NCBI GenBank assembly: GCA_030159075.1
Contig: BROG01000465.1
Location: forward strand, 248,001-312,000
Direction of reading: 5' to 3'
Origin: Atrina japonica
Lineage: Eukaryota; Mollusca; Bivalvia; Pterioida; Pinnidae
DNA length: 64,000 nt
The position numbers were made by a program, and so were the translations under genes. Under the pieces are notes generated by a model. That model was not told where the DNA came from. It was given only the letters and a program-made list of their open reading frames with translations, and made no database searches. This document shows positions 11,201 to 20,589 of this stretch, one piece after another (position 1 is the stretch's first letter; each line of letters begins with the position of its first letter).

Positions 11201-13150
11201 TGTGATTCGCAGTTGTTATTCATGTTGAAACCATTTATATTTACATACCTACTATTATTTCCTTCATTGCGAGTAAACAGACCGGTTGCATTTATACCCA
11301 GTGCTTGACACACAGCAGTTCAGCTGTTACGTCATATGAACCCCCCTCCGAAAAGTCAATTATATAGAATGAATTTCGTATCCAGCTCACTACAGATTCA
11401 CAGCAAATGGTAATATATAGAAATATAAGGATTGAAATATACATGCAATGACTTATGAAAAAATCAATATGCAGCACTTCGTGCATTGCATGTATATCCC
11501 ATGTTTTTTCAAAAATTGAAAAACAATCCTTAAGTATATCCAATTGTCGTATTCTAATGGACTTGGAATTTCGATTATCCATTAGTATTTCTTCGTTTTT
11601 ACTTGTGAAATTACATTCGAAAATGTCAAATTTTCTATCTCCATTTACGTTTGTTTTATTTGCATATTCTTTAACGTCAAGCCAACATGTATGCTGGTCC
11701 CTATATGTATAGTGCCAAAATTTAAACACATGCCAGGGACTTTTTTCAATGCATTGATGGTTCTTTACGTGCTGCACCACATCGGCAGGGGGTTATTATG
11801 TAATTTACCCTTCTGATACAAAGCATTTAGTGAAGGAAAAGTCGCTTAAAAATATTAAGATTTTAAATACGGACTCCCCATGACCTATTGAAAACAATCA
11901 AAAATGCAACGAAACCCGCCGCATGTTGTTTTATCATACGAGTAAGTCAACAGCATCGACTTCAGTGTTACATATCTAAAATTTCATATTTCTGAAAATA
12001 TGCAGACAATTGAAATTCCCTTCAGAACAATGTTATTCAGCTGATGTAATAGTTAGAAATAGAAACCAATTAACATTTGTACCAGTTACCGTGTAGTTAC
12101 ATTATATGGTTATATACAGGAGAGTTTGAAATTTGACTTTTGTCATTGAAAACAGGCAGACGGTGGTACGGTTGATTTGCAATATTTTAGAATAATTTGC
12201 ATCAAAATTCAGGCATGTTAACCTTGTCATAATTAATACATTGTAGATCATTTAGGCTTCAAAGTATAATGAAGTACCGATGGATATTCGAAACTCAAGC
12301 CAATTTTAGAATGTAACAAATTAGATAAGGGAAATAAAATCTCGACCTTTCGAGGCAAAACAACAAAAGGTCGTCAATTAAGAAGTACTCAATCTCGTCC
12401 TTTCGATGTCAAACAACGAAAGGTCGACGATTAAGAAAAAAAAATATCGACCTTTCGGGGCGAAACAACGAAAGGTCGCCAATTGAGAAGTACCAAATAT
12501 CGTCCTTTCATGTCAAAACAACGAAAGATTGAAACTTAAATGCGAAATGATGTCAACGAAAAGTCGCCGATTAAGAGAAATAAAATATCGTCCTTTCCGG
12601 GCGAAACAACGAAAGGACGATAATTAAGAAGCAGTAAATGTCGTCCTTTCGGGGCAAAAGGTAGAAACATAAAATGGCACTAATACACTTGACCAACAGT
12701 ATACATACGATGGGTAGTCCACTTACTGTCTTCGTTCAACAATATTTGGGTACCAAGTTTGCAAGGCCGGAATAGCACTTTCTTCGCCATGAGCTCGGAG
12801 TACGACATAATAGTAACACTTTTCCGTGTACAGAATATTTATAAATCAATATTAAAGTGGATCTACAAAGAGTGGGCCTAATATTAATAAACCTTTCACC
12901 CCTCAATAGCGATCGTCTTTTGTAATCCTATAATTTTGGTATTGTTAATGATATTAATTTTTTTTATTTTACAGAGAATTTTTGCGACAACAAAGGAACA
13001 TACTCAGTCCACAAACATCCATACAATCCATGTAATATGGTAGTATATTGTTTTATTGACGGACCCCATGTTTATCAGATCGACTGTGATCCTGGAAAAT
13101 GTTATGACAAAGACACAACACGATGTATACCTGCGGAATTAGCTAAATAA
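938..13150 (+). CDS. Gene 1: type II membrane protein with Ser/Thr stalk, two Ig domains and CBM14-like C-terminus
   Basis: Eight exons joined by GT/AG sites keep one frame: 956(ATG)-1139, 2664-2702, 3860-3931, 4267-4434, 6120-6440, 6781-7113, 10328-10654 and 12975-13150 (TAA), giving 539 residues. All internal junctions are phase 1, typical of extracellular modular genes. Layout by residue: basic cytoplasmic N-terminus 1-29, transmembrane 30-52, Ser/Thr-rich stalk about 54-261, Ig domain 1 262-372, Ig domain 2 373-481, cysteine-rich CBM14-like domain 482-539. There is no cleavable signal peptide, and the Arg/Lys-rich N-flank predicts N-in, C-out. By family knowledge, Ig domains can bind ligands and CBM14 domains bind chitin. 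I infer a cell-surface recognition or chitin-tethering role, possibly immune. The ATG is the first in its exon; a 5' untranslated exon is expected but not located. Further exons, especially in the 7.1-10.3 kb intron, cannot be excluded. Confidence 0.75.
1274..1485 (+). repeat. tRNA-headed SINE, family A
   Basis: The head carries an A-box-like GTGGTTAGAGC and a perfect B box GGTTCGAGTCC. The body has the 'tggtctcttccagagtacat' segment shared with the copies near 29.6 and 61.7 kb, and ends in ATTAAATGTGGCGTAAAATA. It sits in gene 1's first intron. Confidence 0.7.
2664..2702 (+). CDS. Gene 1 small stalk exon (13 codons)
   Basis: Acceptor TTTTGCAG and donor G|GTAAGT flank 39 bases, phase 1 at both ends, encoding an acidic piece (DKIQQEEVETFHF). 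Its symmetric phase means it can be included or skipped without shifting frame. Too short to assign a fold; supported by strong splice sites and frame continuity. Confidence 0.55.
2746..3035 (+). repeat. tRNA-Lys-like-headed SINE, family B
   Basis: The head resembles a tRNA with a D-arm GTCGGTAGCGCGC, an anticodon-loop region ACTCTTGAT (CTT, Lys type) and B box GAGTTCGACTCC. The acceptor ends do not pair over seven bases, so this is not an intact tRNA. The body (CCGAGGTC, AACGAACCCTTACTG, GCATAGGCCAAAATT, GTGACGTCTC) recurs at 32.4, 45.4 and 57.8 kb. Confidence 0.7.
3053..3443. mobile_element. MITE with ~37-bp terminal inverted repeats (GGGCCCGAAGTC ends)
   Basis: The left end GGGCCCGAAGTCTCC..ACTCAAGCT and the reverse complement of the right end (GGGCCCGAAGTCACC..ACTCAAGCT) match over about 37 bases. 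The interior is AT-rich and non-coding. A partial copy of one end lies at 51424-51500 (CCAAAGTCACCAAATTTA). Confidence 0.65.
3481..3749. repeat. Tandem array, ~35-45-bp unit with variable CT tract
   Basis: About seven units each consist of a (CT)n run followed by CAGCAGTCTGAAGCATATAT and AAAAACAAA. Unit length varies mainly through the CT tract. It lies in the gene 1 intron just upstream of the stalk exon at 3860. Confidence 0.85.
3860..3931 (+). CDS. Gene 1 Ser/Thr-rich stalk exon
   Basis: The 72-base exon lies between TTTTTAATAG and G|GTATGC, phase 1-1. It encodes a basic start (GKGTRKP) and then mostly Ser, Thr and Gln, as in mucin-like stalks that carry O-glycans. The donor is only moderate. 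Confidence 0.55.
4267..4434 (+). CDS. Gene 1 Ser/Thr/Pro-rich stalk exon
   Basis: The 168-base exon lies between TCTTACATTAG and G|GTAAGT, phase 1-1, encoding 56 residues dominated by Ser, Thr and Pro. Composition matches the neighbouring stalk exons and contrasts with the AT-rich introns, which supports coding. Confidence 0.65.
4435..6119. other. Gene 1 intron, no recognised element
   Basis: AT-rich intron sequence. Short open frames near 4.5-4.8 kb lack splice borders and domain features. A short tandem of the unit TTTGAGCCAAAA lies at 5836-5893. No SINE or MITE ends recognised. Confidence 0.4.
6120..6440 (+). CDS. Gene 1 main Ser/Thr-rich stalk exon
   Basis: The 321-base exon (107 codons) lies between TTTTTCATATAG and G|GTAAGA, phase 1-1. 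It encodes a low-complexity Thr/Ser-rich stretch with scattered Asp and Lys and one N-glycosylation sequon (NVTS). This is the longest stalk piece and would hold the Ig domains away from the membrane. A frame through the whole exon without stops in AT-rich DNA supports it. Confidence 0.75.
6781..7113 (+). CDS. Gene 1 Ig-like domain 1 (V-type spacing)
   Basis: The 333-base exon lies between TTTTCTATTCCAG and G|GTAATT, phase 1-1, one exon per domain. By predicted residue number, Cys283 and Cys356 are 73 apart, the spacing of V-set domains; Trp291 may be the core Trp. The second Cys sits in a DCGYIGNYTC segment that resembles the usual D-x-G-x-Y-x-C motif, with an extra Cys348 in place of the usual small residue. 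Sequons NFTS, NYTC and NNTE are present. An extra Cys could form a second bond or a dimer link. Confidence 0.75.
7287..7469. mobile_element. TACAGT-ended inverted-repeat element, copy 1
   Basis: It starts TACAGTAAAACCTGC and ends ACAGGTTTCACTGTA, with TA at both outer ends. The interior repeats 'tataaaggcca'-type words in both directions. Same family as the copies at 29.2, 32.3, 37.6, 43.5, 50.4, 52.8, 54.4, 58.7 and 59.1 kb. Confidence 0.6.
8125..8216. repeat. (CA)n microsatellite
   Basis: An almost uninterrupted CA run of about 90 bases in the 7.1-10.3 kb intron of gene 1. Confidence 0.95.
8217..9415. other. Gene 1 intron, AT-rich, nothing recognised
   Basis: Very AT-rich sequence with no convincing exon, SINE head or terminal inverted repeat. 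Confidence 0.4.
9419..9736 (+). pseudogene. Possible cysteine-rich coding remnant, weakly three-finger (Ly6)-like
   Basis: One frame is open from 9419 to 9736 except for a TAA at 9509-9511. Eight or nine cysteines occur over about 105 codons, ending TYYCNSNKC before a TGA. The closing C-x4-C resembles the end of Ly6/three-finger domains, though the usual CC pair and full spacing are not met. There are no good splice sites to join it to gene 1. It may be a decayed exon or chance; low confidence. Confidence 0.25.
10328..10654 (+). CDS. Gene 1 Ig-like domain 2
   Basis: The 327-base exon lies between ATTTTTCAG and A|GTAAGT. It shows the Ig pattern GQNVTLQC (Cys396), Trp409 thirteen residues later, and Cys458 in SFFRC, 62 residues from the first Cys. 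The tyrosine usual two before the last Cys is Phe here. Four sequons (NVTL, NGSI, NCST, NSSF) suggest heavy N-glycosylation. An additional Cys435 lies in the middle. Confidence 0.8.
10850..12300. repeat. Repeat mosaic in gene 1 intron
   Basis: At 11095-11240 is a reverse-oriented copy of the bivalve-type repeat also seen at 16.7, 18.3 and 19.3 kb (GGTTTTCATGGAGCATTCGC, GGGGACGCTGACTCCTTC). At 11530-11620 and 12255-12335 lie the 'ATGAAGTACC / TCGAAACTCAAG' piece of the same family in both orientations. No coding exon is supported: the longest frame on the - strand (11292-11780) overlaps these repeats. Confidence 0.5.
12343..12662. repeat. Array of ~53-bp units, each an imperfect palindrome
   Basis: CGACCTTTCG or CGTCCTTTCG recurs at 12343, 12396, 12448, 12501, 12589 and 12642, spacing 52-53 except one gap of 88. 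Most units carry the complementary arm CGAAAGGTCG or CGAAAGGACG about 11 bases later, then an ATTAAGAA linker. It lies in the intron before the last exon of gene 1. Confidence 0.85.
12975..13150 (+). CDS. Gene 1 last coding exon: CBM14/peritrophin-A-like domain and stop
   Basis: The exon begins after TTTTACAG and ends at TAA 13148-13150. It encodes 58 residues with six cysteines: C485-x15-C501-x5-C507-x11-C519-x4-C524-x7-C532. The first four spacings, an aromatic before C507 (VVYC), and CDPGKCYDKDTTRC (compare the family's C-x-x-G-x-x-F-x(6)-C) fit CBM14. The C-terminal canonical Cys is absent because the protein stops seven residues later, and C524 is extra. The chitin-binding call is therefore by pattern only and could be another small disulfide domain. 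Confidence 0.6.
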
Positions 13151-13731
13151 TCCATTGGAATTTAGAAAGAAAAAGAAGACCATTTTGCAATGTATTATTT
13201 TTTATAGGAACACTAGAGTGGTATATCTAGACGGGCATTATTCAAAAAATGGAAACCCGTCATCGTTGTTGAGTCAAACAGAAAAAAAAACTTTTCGTAA
13301 TTTTTCGATCTTGAAATCCTTTTGTCCTGTTCTCTAGTCCCAAACAGACAAATCTCTTCAGGAATGCATCTAGCGAATATAAGCACCATTGCCTTTATAT
13401 AACAGGTGTGATTGAAATGTTAATCTTGTATTTTCTGTTTAGTTGTTGAATATTATTTACTTACCAAATTTGTTCTGTTTGTCATATTAACTGTTCGGAC
13501 TTTTCCATCCTTATATTATAACATGTTATATATCACGTATACCTTAAACAATAACAGAATCAACTATTAAGCTAGGAAATACGGAGGTTTATATCTGCCA
13601 TTACTATTGAGGTGATTTTGATTTGCCAAGTAATTTTTATGTTTATAGCTTAAATTTAAGGCGCACTTTCATAGGTGTCGCGTATAGGTTTCAAATTTTA
13701 GTTTCACCTAAACTAAATTAATAAATGTTTT
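13151..13731 (+). other. Probable 3' untranslated region of gene 1
   Basis: AT-rich sequence without further coding follows the stop codon. An AATAAA motif lies at 13720-13725, a plausible polyadenylation signal. The transcript end is not otherwise marked. Confidence 0.35.
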
Positions 13732-13934
13732 TGGTGATAAAACTTTTTTCGAACTGTTCCATCCCGTTCAGATTTGTTGGAATAGTCTGTATTCAGATCA
13801 AATGACTTCAACAGACATTCAACAAGCTTTCACTTCCGGTTTCGTAATATTTACATTGACGACGTTTCAGTTTGCGGTGAATAATGTGTAATGTTCCTTC
13901 TTGTTAAGATAACAAGTGATACACATACACCTTT

Positions 13935-14003
<69 letters not shown>

Positions 14004-15404
14004 AATTAAAGGTCGTAACTGCAATTTTCAAACTTTTCAGGACAAGGAAAACAATAATTTTCAATTAGACTAACACAGTGTAACAGTAACTTGCACATGT
14101 ATTTATATTCAATACGTAAGTCAAAATAGATGATACATAGCAATGATAGATGCCAAATATTTCATCTAAAAGCTTAATTTGAGGTAAATACAACCTTTCA
14201 ACACATGGTATCCAAATTAATTGTACAGTCAGTTGCCACTTACAACCTTTTTTGAATAACTTTATCTGTCACGTACGATCTTTCATAATTCACTTTTTCC
14301 TAATTTCCTTGATGTTTTCACAGAAGATGCAGAATTGAAAACCGTATCCGAAAATAAGAAAACACGTAAAAGGTCGTAAGTGACAGTTACGACTTTTCAT
14401 TTACACAGCGTCTTTATATATATACCGAATATACCATGACAGAGTGCAACAACCCGAAAAAAATGAATTGGATATAAATTCATAAACTAATAAAAATAAA
14501 AATAACCAAAAATTGTTTTTTTATTAAGATTTTTTTTCTGCATGAATTTACCAGTGTGAAGTTAGCACGTAAATAATCAACCTGCAATATTCTTTTTACG
14601 GAACTGCCAGACCGCAATTCACGGCCTTCAATTGGAATTCTGAGTGTGCATAAAATATGTTCTTGGGTACACTAGATTCAAATATGAATATGCATTACTC
14701 CCTCAATCTTTCCTTCATTTAAAGTATCTAAGATGTTAGAGCACTTTTTCAACTCTATGAGTGCAGGTGTACAGAAATTTGTATAAACAACTCTCAAATA
14801 TGTTTGACGCTATGAACGGTCCCCATTATCATAAATCTGATTGTACAATGGCAGAATTAGGTCATGTGTAACAGAGTTCTAACATTATCAATGCAAATTT
14901 GACATGTAAATTATATTTAATTAATAGTGCTCATTGCTGTTGCTTCCGATATATAATCCAAAAATGACACCTGCACCGACTTGACCTTAATTTTTAGCAA
15001 GGTTAAATTAACTTCAGGTGACTTTATGGTTGTATAAAAACAATGTATTGAGAATGATGAACTTTATATTATTAAACTGTTCAATGTCTGGATACTCTTG
15101 TGATGTTGTGCGACACTAAGATATGATTGTATTGGTTATCTTATCAAAATATATCAATTTCAATTTTCCTTCCTACTAAAATGTCGTCATTTCATAGGAT
15201 TTAAGGAGTCAAATGTCTTCTATTGTTCTATGGACGATCGGCGGCAAAACAATACATGCAATGACGAATGACCCGATATCAGTTTAGGAAAAAAGTCACA
15301 TGGATGGAAATGGCGATTGTGTTTATGTGGCAATTGAAGACATTTCTTCGACAAAATCCAACAGTTATAAATTTTATGACTTACCGTCTCTGTCACAAGC
15401 CTAA
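13732..15404. other. Intergenic, AT microsatellite, otherwise nothing recognised
   Basis: A pure (AT)n run occupies 13936-13999. The words AAAGGTCGTAACTG (14009) and AAAGGTCGTAAGTGACAG (14371) recur and an inverted counterpart CAGTTGCCACTTACAACCTT sits at 14229, suggesting a degraded inverted-repeat element. No coding region. Confidence 0.45.
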
Positions 15405-15407
15405 TAA

Positions 15408-15655
15408 CTTTGAATTTGAATTTTGAATAGTGTTTTACGCCACACTCAACAATTTTTCAGTTATATGTTGGTGGTCAATTTTTATTGGTGGAGAAGACAA
15501 CCTGGTTGCACTGTACCCGGGAAAATCGGCCTTCCGCAAGTAAACTGGCAGAGGTTCACAAAAATCAGCGGGGTTTGAACTTGCACTGATAAGAAGTGAG
15601 CGATGTCATGGTTCAAAGCGCGATACTCTAACCACTCGCCCACGGAGTCCCCAAG
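15408..15655 (-). repeat. SINE family A, reverse strand
   Basis: It reads in reverse: the family tail (TTTTACGCCACACTCAACAA, TTTTTCAGTTATA) comes first, the 'caacctggtt' body in the middle, and the tRNA-like head (CTAACCACTCGCCCACGG) last at 15628-15645. Confidence 0.7.
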
Positions 15656-16510
15656 TCCTTTGAATTCGGAGGTCTTTGCTTTTTTGCCATTTATTTTGGT
15701 CAGCGTCGTTTATGTGGGTGGTTTATATTTCAAATTGATGTTGAGTATTGAATTACGTCATTGATATTAATGGTTTATATTCTATCCCATTGCTACCAGT
15801 GGTTTATAGTCATTGATGCCCGGTCTTTATTCAACAACGTTAATGTCGATAATCCATATACCACGTTAGTATTGTTGGAGGTCTATATTCCATGTCACTT
15901 TTGCCAAGGATTTATATTCCGCGTCACTAAAATCAATATTTAAAACATCTCAGACCAAAGTATAAATCTATATGATGTCCAGGACACAGATACAAAAATG
16001 GACAAACACGGTATATTATACGTCATTTATGTCGGAGAACTTCTGTGTTAACTATGTCAATGATTTATATACAGCGTATTGGCATCAGAAGTATATATTC
16101 CACGTTATTGAGTATCATAAGAATATAATTCCAGATCACGTTAACATGTTGGTGGTTTGTGTTCCATGTTACCTATGCCGGCGCAGTTATATGTGTTTAC
16201 AGTCCTAAAAAGAAACAGAAAATCACCCTTACGTGATGATTCGTTATCATCTGTTGGCAGTTCCGATCGGATGATTCACAACAGTATATCGTAGTATACA
16301 AAGAGAGATAAGTCATAGACAGCAAACATTATTTTATCATCCATCTAAACGTAAAATAAGCTGTAAAGTAATGGCTTTATGACTACACTTCGATTTTGAA
16401 AGAAGAATCAACGAATTTTTGTTTGTTACCAAGGAAGTATTACTTATGGAAATGTCACCATCGTAAGTCGCCAAAACTTTTAACCTCCGCTGTGAACTGA
16501 TACCCTTCAA
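15656..16510. other. Intergenic; truncated copy of bivalve-type repeat
   Basis: At 15945-16012 is a fragment (CAGACCAAAGTATAAATC..GGACAAACACGG) shared with 18.5 and 21.1 kb. Around it a motif like GTTTATATTCCA..CGTCA recurs loosely several times between 15720 and 16170. No coding region. Confidence 0.4.
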
Positions 16511-16549
16511 GTTGACTTCCATCTCTTATGTTGAGCGCTTGCCGAAAGA

Positions 16550-16905
16550 AAAATCACTTTTAAGTGAAATATTAACTTTGATTCAATGTAAATGAAGAAG
16601 TGCCAAAGAATAATCTAAACTCAAAGTCAATTAAATAATACATGTCAGATACACAAATAGTCTCAGCATGAAGAACAATTGCGAATCGAAAACAGGTTAG
16701 AACCAGGTTTCCAGGACTCAGTGTCCTGTGCCCGCATGCCACACCGGTCGCAAATGCTTCATGGAAACCTCTCGAGTTCGGTGAAAATGTCATCAGTTTA
16801 GACATGATAGGCGAAAGGGAGTCACTGTATATGGTCAGGTTCCAGAATACTGTCCAGCATTCCTGAGAGGAGCACTTCATATTGGTTAACAAGAGCCTCG
16901 ATTGA
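16550..16905. repeat. Bivalve-type repeat, copy at 16.6-16.9 kb
   Basis: It shares AATGAAGAAGTGCC, ATACACAAATAGTCTCAGCA, CATGCCACACCGGTCGCAAA and CATGGAAACCTCTCGAGTTC with the copies at 18.3-18.7 and 19.0-19.4 kb. Non-coding. Confidence 0.6.
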
Positions 16906-18289
16906 CCGAAAACTTCCTCAGTGATGATTCCAAGCGTTCAACAACGTATGGGAATCAAACCCGAGACTTATAGCCGCGGAATCCAAAAATATGACGAACA
17001 TTAATTACTGCATAATAACGCCATTTTGGGTCGAACAAAAACTGTAATGAGTGAGTAGGTCAGCTAAATCACTGAAGGTTCATAGTAGATTCAATTTCAA
17101 GTATTAGGTTTCGAAAATAATGAACCCATGTCATATCTGGCTCACTCAGACGCTTACTACGTTACACTCCATAGTGTCTGACCCCAATCACTCTAAAAGC
17201 GATCTCTTAACGTTCCGTTTCCTGAATTCGTCCAACTGGCTTCTCATTTATAACACAATGCTATGTTAGCATATCTCTAAGACTACATTTGCATTTATTA
17301 TAGTTTTGCATATCACCTAATGCATTTTCTACATACCTTTGCAATAAGACAATTCATATTATTATACCTCACATAATGGACATGATAAAGAAAGGAATAT
17401 GATTGGTCTACAGAAATCACGTGGGCAGGCGACAAATCTTCATGTCTCACTGTCATGTGTAACAGTCATGTCTACCCCACTCAGTAAGTTACGGTAAGTG
17501 AACAGTGCGACGTAATATGCAAGCGTGTGACGTAATATGCAGGCGATAAACAAATGTGGAATGGATGCATTCAGCAGGTTTGCAAGCGTCACAGATCTAT
17601 AGGGATTCTGCAGTGAACCTACAAATAAGGATGCCGAAAATACAAAACGGACCACAAAAGTGGCTGAGATTTTGAATCTATTTCCTGTTGATGTTTATGA
17701 AATATGTTAAGAAATAAATCAATGAAAACCAAGTATTTCTCAATTTTATGTCTGCTAATTAACACTATGTCCAGTGCCTGTCTAGTATGAGTCAGTCAAA
17801 CTTAACTATCATAGCTACTGCAGGCAATATGTGTTTTCCTTTACAACGGTATTAATTCAACTTTAAGTTTCACCCTCGGCTGACATTATTTTTCTGGGTT
17901 CAACAAATATTCATATTTCCCCCTCAACTGGGCAATAAATGTATAGTATTGGTCTGTCATATGTATATACTGTCAGTGCCAGTGGGCTTGTCGTTGCCAC
18001 CGAATAATCATACACACTTCATAATATTAGGTCAAACAGTCAGTATAACTGATAGTAATAAAAGTTTTATGTATGGACTTTGCATGTATGGGATGGGATT
18101 CCATAATGGTGAGTTAGAAATAAAGGGGCTCATTTCTAGTCAGTGATTAGATGGGGTAAATTAAGAAAAATTGATAAATTTTGAAAAAGGGGGAATTCAT
18201 CCCTGTGCATTTTATATTACGTTAAAGTTGTCAGGAATTGGATACCTATTGAACGTCGTTGTTTCGAATAAAATTTGAGGCTAATCAAC
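16906..18289. other. Intergenic, nothing recognised
   Basis: No frame with splice support, no SINE head and no clear inverted repeat. A tandem pair 'GTGACGTAATATGCA' occurs at 17508-17541. Confidence 0.4.
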
Positions 18290-18740
18290 AAAAAATGTTG
18301 TCAGCGTCCTCTGCTGGCATGCCACACCCGTCGAAAATTTTCCATGGAAACCTTTCTAGTTCGATGAACGGGTCGAATTCGTAAAAAAGGTCAAGTTTAG
18401 TGATGAGGTCAAGTTCGGTGAAAAGCATAATTGGTGAAACGGAGTCACTGTCTGTGGTCGTGATCCAGAATACTATATAAAAATTTCAGATACCAAAGTA
18501 TAAATCAATAGAATGTCCAAAACATAGATACAAATCCAGTAAACATGGACAAACACGGACCTCTGGAAACCAAGAGGTGGGATCAGGTGCCATGGAGGAG
18601 TAAGCATCCCCTGTCGACCGGTCACACCCGCCGTGAGTCCACAGTCAAGTCCAATGAAACAAGTGAGGAGTGTATCCTCGTCACAATTGGTACAGACGTC
18701 TCAACAACCGCCAACGAAAAGGCAACTCAACATTTCACTT
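18290..18740. repeat. Bivalve-type repeat, most complete copy
   Basis: It holds both halves: CATGCCACACCCGTCG..CCATGGAAACC, then GGACAAACACGGACCTCTGG, GTGGGATCAGGTGCCATGGA and GTAAGCATCCCCTGTCGACC. I recall very similar wording from oyster and other bivalve repeats. The open frame through it reflects the repeat, not a gene. Confidence 0.6.
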
Positions 18741-19009
18741 AGTGAAACAGAGTAGTAATAGAGATATATCTCTGAGAGGGGAACTTCATAATGTTTAACA
18801 AGATCCTCGTATTGACCATAAACCTTCTTAAACGACGACTCCAAGCGTTCAACAACGTAACCTTGTGTAAGTAGTTTATTGGCTAGTCGTTTAGCTCTCA
18901 GAATAAATCATTCAAAAGAAGATTTTCAGCACTATACCTAGAAACATAACACAGGTTTCTAAAATAAATCTTACATTCCTCTACAAAAGTCAAAATAAAC
19001 GCGAAAGTT

Positions 19010-19395
19010 CATTAAAAAGAAGTAAAAATGAAGAAGTACCAATGGATAATCGAAACTCAAGTCCATTAGAATACGACAAATTAGATATGTAAATTGTCTC
19101 AACATGAAGAACAATTGCAAATCCCACACGGGAAAGGATCAGGGTCCTGAGAATTGACTCAAGTCTGAGATAATTTTCATCTTGGCCTGCTTGAGCCAAT
19201 AAGATTTCAGGATTAGCAAAATTTGAGTTAAATTTCAAGACTTAAGTAATTCTGGTGCAGGCCCAGGTGTCCAGAAGGAGTCCGCGTCCCCTGGCAGCAT
19301 GCTATACCCGTCGCAAACGTTCCATGGAAAACTCACGCGTTCGGTGAAAAGGTCCAGTTCGGTGAAAAGGTCAAGCTCGGTGAAAAGGTAGATAT
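19010..19395. repeat. Bivalve-type repeat, copy at 19.0-19.4 kb
   Basis: It shares ATGAAGAAGTACCAATGGAT, CGAAACTCAAGTCCATTAGA and the 'ttcggtgaaaaggtc' triplet with other copies. A piece at 19195-19262 (AAGATTTCAGGATTAGCAAA..CTGGTGCAGG) also matches the element ends at 44.2 and 50.9 kb. Confidence 0.6.
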
Positions 19396-20190
19396 TCTTT
19401 CAAATAAAAGACAATCGCTGTCAGTAAAATTTGTGATTGCCACCTGCTAATATTTACATCACTTTGCACGCGATCATTTGTGTCATATCTTGGCTTCCGT
19501 TACTTTGACTGTTATATTAAGATGGAAGTTAATAAGACAATTTAAAAATATAAACCAAACTGGACGACTGATAAATGTTTACAATTAACAAAGTTTCGAT
19601 CGGGCATTACAACACAAAAGAAAAGAGAAATGTGAAAATAAACGCTTCGTTGTCCGGCGTAACCTCCACATGAAAGAGAAAGTCAAACTGCAGACTACAC
19701 AAGGGAGTTGACAAGAACAGTTTGGCTGGCCTGCGTGAGGATAAACCCTCAATCAGAATAGGTTACCTTTAGAATTCATATAAATGTGACAGATTTTGGT
19801 AGAAATAATGGCAAAGAGTAAAATTGACTCATATACAGATTATAGATGTAAAGGAAATCTAACACAAAACACTTTCTGAAATATTTTCAGTTATCTACAA
19901 TCGTCAGACAGTACACTAATGACCTAAAACAGAAGATTTCAGCAAATGCACTAATAATGCTTAATGCAGGCGACATCCTATCCCTATCAAATTTTGATGT
20001 CAAATTTTGTTCGCTGATATTTGAATCATCTAACAACTCCTTCATTGCTTTGCCCTCTGATGGTGTGATGTTACTGTTGAATTTTTATTGACACTTCGTA
20101 TAATATCATCTTTTACCCGCCTGATTTAGTACGCATCTAGCCATTCATCGCTTCCTTCTTCCGAGGTCCATTTGTGCTTTGTTAGTAAAC
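19396..20190. other. Intergenic, nothing recognised
   Basis: AT-rich sequence with only short open frames. No element ends seen. Confidence 0.4.
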
Positions 20191-20197
20191 CCTGTAA

Positions 20198-20437
20198 ATT
20201 TTATCACTGCAAAGAACCCTTCCGTTTCATAAGACGTCAGGTATTACCTTTTGCCAAACAGATGCTATTTCTGGGAAGGTACAAGCGAATTCTAAAAAAA
20301 ATAAAAACAATAGTAAATGGACGCAAACACCCGACAGTGAGACTGAGTATGTTGAGTCACAGTTAGATGACGTAAATATTTCGTTAAATAGTTATGTGAA
20401 AGATACCACTGATACAATTAAAGAAAATATCGCATGA
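20198..20437 (+). pseudogene. Possible coding remnant of unknown origin (79 codons)
   Basis: One frame stays open from the TAA at 20195 to the TGA at 20435. It has no ATG, and its second half has protein-like composition: acidic, with Ser, Thr and hydroxylated residues (TPDSETEYVESQLDD, NISLNSYVKD). I recognise no family. It could be a stray exon, the end of a transposon gene, or chance. No convincing acceptor precedes it. Confidence 0.25.
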
Positions 20438-20589
20438 CCTTTACCGGAAAATACGTGCACAGTATCCTAGCACGTTTTACAGAAACATGCTTTCAAAGAC
20501 TAATTGTAGCCATTCTTAGGGATAACAGTCTATAGGATTACAGATGATACAGAAAAACACAATATTTTTTTTTTACCAAAAACGGAAAT

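Noticed and set aside
11292..11780. 162-codon frame on the - strand
   Set aside because: It overlaps dispersed repeat pieces found elsewhere in the window, shows no domain, and has no splice or promoter context.
12343..12662. CRISPR-like array
   Set aside because: Units abut without unique spacers, and the host is a eukaryote; it is a tandem satellite with internal palindromes.
18545..18742. 65-codon basic protein
   Set aside because: The sequence belongs to the bivalve-type dispersed repeat, also present truncated at 15.9 and 21.1 kb.
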